A stretch of DNA of 7,996 nt from Bifidobacteriaceae bacterium (GTDB lineage: Bacteria; Actinomycetota; Actinomycetes; Actinomycetales; WQXJ01). The stretch covers positions 1 through 7,996 of the forward strand of contig JAISIU010000296.1 in NCBI GenBank assembly GCA_031261885.1, given 5' to 3'. Below the pieces are notes generated by a model. It searched no databases. It saw only the letters and a list, made by a program, of their open reading frames with translations, and was not told where the DNA came from. This document shows positions 6,343 to 7,996 of this stretch, piece after piece; the first letter of the stretch is position 1; every line of letters begins with the position of its first letter. Position numbers and translations under genes: made by a program.

Positions 6343-7731
6343 ATGACAAACCGGCCACCCGAGCCGAACCAGTCCCCAACCGGCGGCCCCGGCCCACTCA
6401 CCCCGAACCAGAACGATCCGAGCCACCAAACAGACCCGCTCGCCCCCACCCCCTCCTCCCCTCACGCGGGTCCCGCGACGCCCCCCTCAGCGCCCGCCAC
6501 CCTCGCCAACCTGCAAGCCATCCTGGAGACACGCAGCTTCGGCAAAATCCAGCCCGAACCCGCCCAGGCCGCGCCCCAAGCGGGCAAGCGGGCCGCCGCC
6601 CCCGGCACCGCGCCCACCCCGGCCCGCCGCGTCGCCCACCCGGCCACGCCCACCACGCCCACCACACGCGGCGCCGTGCCCGCCGAACCCAGCTGGCCGG
6701 CATCGTCCACCGACTACGCCCCAGCCGTGGCCCAACCCGCGCCGGCCACACCCCCCGACCCAACGCCCAGACCAACCCCACCCGCCGAGGTGCCCGTTTG
6801 GCCGGCGTCCCGCAACGAGGTGACGGGCCACCAAATGCCCGTGCACTCGAGCACACGGCCCGCCCGCAGCTCGGTGAGACCGCGCCGCGAGCGCCACCGC
6901 ACCCCGGACAAGGTCGGCGCCACGATCGCCGTACCCGGCGGCGCGCTCGGCCAACCACTCGACATCACCTGGGCCGCCGCCCCGGACCAGGGAACCAAGA
7001 AGAAACGCCGCACCCCGCTCGGCGCGATCGTCGCCGGAACCCTCGGCGAGCTGCTCATCACGCTCGGCTGCGTGCTCGCGCTATTCGTCGGATGGGAAGT
7101 CGTCTGGAGCTCCGTCGCGACGAAACCGCTGCAAAACCTCGCGATCGCACAGGTCCACGACCGGCCCGGCTACATCGCCCCCGCCAGCGGCAAGTACGCC
7201 CCCGAATACCAACCGGACACCGCACCGACCGACGTCGGCAGCGCCAAGGTCGGCAAGACGTGGCTGTCCCTCCACGTGCCACGCTGGGGCTACAGCTACA
7301 ACGTCGCGATCGCGGAAGGCACCGACAAGGCGACCGTCCTCGACAAGGGGCTGATCGGCCACTACATCGGCACCCAGAACGTCGGCCAGCTCGGCAACTT
7401 CGCGCTCGCCGCCCACCGCATCACATACGGAGAACCGTTCGCCAAGATCCAACAGCTGCGCGACGGCGACCTCCTGATCGTCGAATCCGACAAGTACTAC
7501 TTCGTCTACAAGGTCTACGCCGAGAAAATCGTCGCCCCCACCGACATGGCCGTCATCTGGCCCGTGCCGTACCAGGCGAACGCCGTCCCCACCCGCCGCC
7601 TCATCACGCTGACCACCTGCCACCCGCGCTACGCCTCGACCAGCCGCTATATCGTCTGGGGCGACATGCAGTACTGGACCAAGAAATCCGAGGGCAAACT
7701 CCAGGCCCTCACCCCGCCCGGCAAACAGTGA
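6343..7731 (+). CDS. Class E sortase with long proline-rich cytoplasmic N-terminus
   Basis: This 462-residue transpeptidase is predicted to link surface proteins to the cell wall. Residues 1-218 are Pro/Ala/Thr-rich and probably disordered in the cytoplasm. A KKKRR stop (219-223) is followed by one transmembrane helix (about 227-255), leaving an external sortase domain (about 260-450). Catalytic residues are visible: H358 in NFALAAHRITYGEPF, C426 in LITLTTCHPRY and R435 in STSRYIVWG. This is the His-Cys-Arg arrangement of class E enzymes, which in Streptomyces use LAxTG-type signals. The N-terminal arm makes the protein longer than typical sortases. It is the second gene of a probable operon with the DUF881 gene. 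No substrate with a sorting signal is encoded in the window, suggesting a housekeeping role rather than a dedicated pilin sortase. Confidence 0.94.
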   Translation: MTNRPPEPNQSPTGGPGPLTPNQNDPSHQTDPLAPTPSSPHAGPATPPSAPATLANLQAILETRSFGKIQPEPAQAAPQAGKRAAAPGTAPTPARRVAHPATPTTPTTRGAVPAEPSWPASSTDYAPAVAQPAPATPPDPTPRPTPPAEVPVWPASRNEVTGHQMPVHSSTRPARSSVRPRRERHRTPDKVGATIAVPGGALGQPLDITWAAAPDQGTKKKRRTPLGAIVAGTLGELLITLGCVLALFVGWEVVWSSVATKPLQNLAIAQVHDRPGYIAPASGKYAPEYQPDTAPTDVGSAKVGKTWLSLHVPRWGYSYNVAIAEGTDKATVLDKGLIGHYIGTQNVGQLGNFALAAHRITYGEPFAKIQQLRDGDLLIVESDKYYFVYKVYAEKIVAPTDMAVIWPVPYQANAVPTRRLITLTTCHPRYASTSRYIVWGDMQYWTKKSEGKLQALTPPGKQ

Positions 7732-7801
7732 CCTCCAAGTCCCGCCCCGGGAACCCGATCAACCCAGCCCACGGCCCACAGAAAGGCGTGAAGTCAAGGA
7801 C

Positions 7802-7996
7802 ATGTACGGAGCGCTCTGGCGTCACCTGCCGGGACCGCGCTGGTTCCGCGCCTTCACGCTGATCGTCGTCGTCGCGGCCATCGCCTTCTGCCTCTTGCAA
7901 TGGGTGTTCCCATGGGTGTCGGAACGCATCCCGCTCCACGACGTCCAAGTGCACGGCAGCGCCACGCCAACGGCCGAATCGGTGATCAGCTCCCCC
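7802..7996 (+). CDS. Small membrane protein of the crgA-sortase locus (5' end; cut by window edge)
   Basis: The first 65 codons are open to the window edge. The sequence begins MYGALWRHLPGPRW, a pattern I recall in uncharacterised proteins encoded next to class E sortases in actinobacteria, then a hydrophobic helix (about residues 18-40, TLIVVVAAIAFCLLQWVFPWV) and an outward-facing segment (SERIPLHDVQVHG) with a Ser/Thr-rich tail. The function is unknown. The gene lies 70 nt after the sortase stop and in the same direction, probably in the same operon. The only purine-rich site, AAGGA (7796-7800), is 1 nt from the ATG, and a GAAAGG further up is too distant, so initiation may be weak or coupled. 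The conserved-looking MYGALWR start supports the ATG. Confidence 0.75.
   Translation, partial: MYGALWRHLPGPRWFRAFTLIVVVAAIAFCLLQWVFPWVSERIPLHDVQVHGSATPTAESVISSP

Noticed and set aside
6798..7862. A 354-codon plus-strand frame overlapping the sortase gene
   Set aside because: The translation is Arg/Pro/His-rich and without domains, while the sortase frame contains the complete catalytic set.

Overview
The window is high-GC, gene-dense DNA with tightly packed genes. A CrgA-type division protein, a DUF881 protein and a class E sortase lie side by side, and a glycoside hydrolase family 65 (GH65) protein follows a HAD-type gene much as in Rv3400-Rv3401 of Mycobacterium tuberculosis. Both arrangements point to an actinomycete (Actinomycetota). 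I cannot fix the genus from the sequence alone.

Left part (1-2932, + strand): the last 71 codons of a HAD-superfamily hydrolase (beta-phosphoglucomutase-like), then a complete 881-residue GH65 protein. In known GH65 systems the phosphorylase releases beta-glucose 1-phosphate, which the HAD mutase converts to glucose 6-phosphate. Here the visible part of the HAD protein lacks the expected motif III lysine and motif IV acidic pair, so that textbook pairing is uncertain.

Middle (2933-5028): a complete tRNA-Ser(CGA), with a plausible promoter in front and a 16-bp perfect inverted repeat (terminator) 2 nt behind it. A 148-nt spacer follows, holding a nested palindrome and a second copy of the tRNA 3' end. 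Next is a 579-residue DUF885 protein carrying an HEGVPGHH metallopeptidase-like motif. It is probably translated from a leaderless mRNA.

Right part (5042-7996): a cell-envelope and division block. crgA is on the minus strand, tail to tail with the DUF885 gene. Divergent from it, a probable operon on the plus strand encodes a membrane-anchored DUF881 protein, a class E sortase with an unusually long proline-rich cytoplasmic arm, and the beginning of a small one-helix membrane protein cut by the window edge. This resembles the origin-proximal division/envelope locus of actinobacteria (crgA, DUF881, sortase, pabA/trpG, pknB-pknA, pbpA, rodA), so pabA/trpG and Ser/Thr kinase genes would be expected just beyond the right edge.

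No transposon, CRISPR array, phage gene or defence system is visible. The most unusual signals are the degenerate HAD partner of the GH65 enzyme, the repeated tRNA 3'-end sequence behind the tRNA gene, and the nested palindrome upstream of the DUF885 gene.
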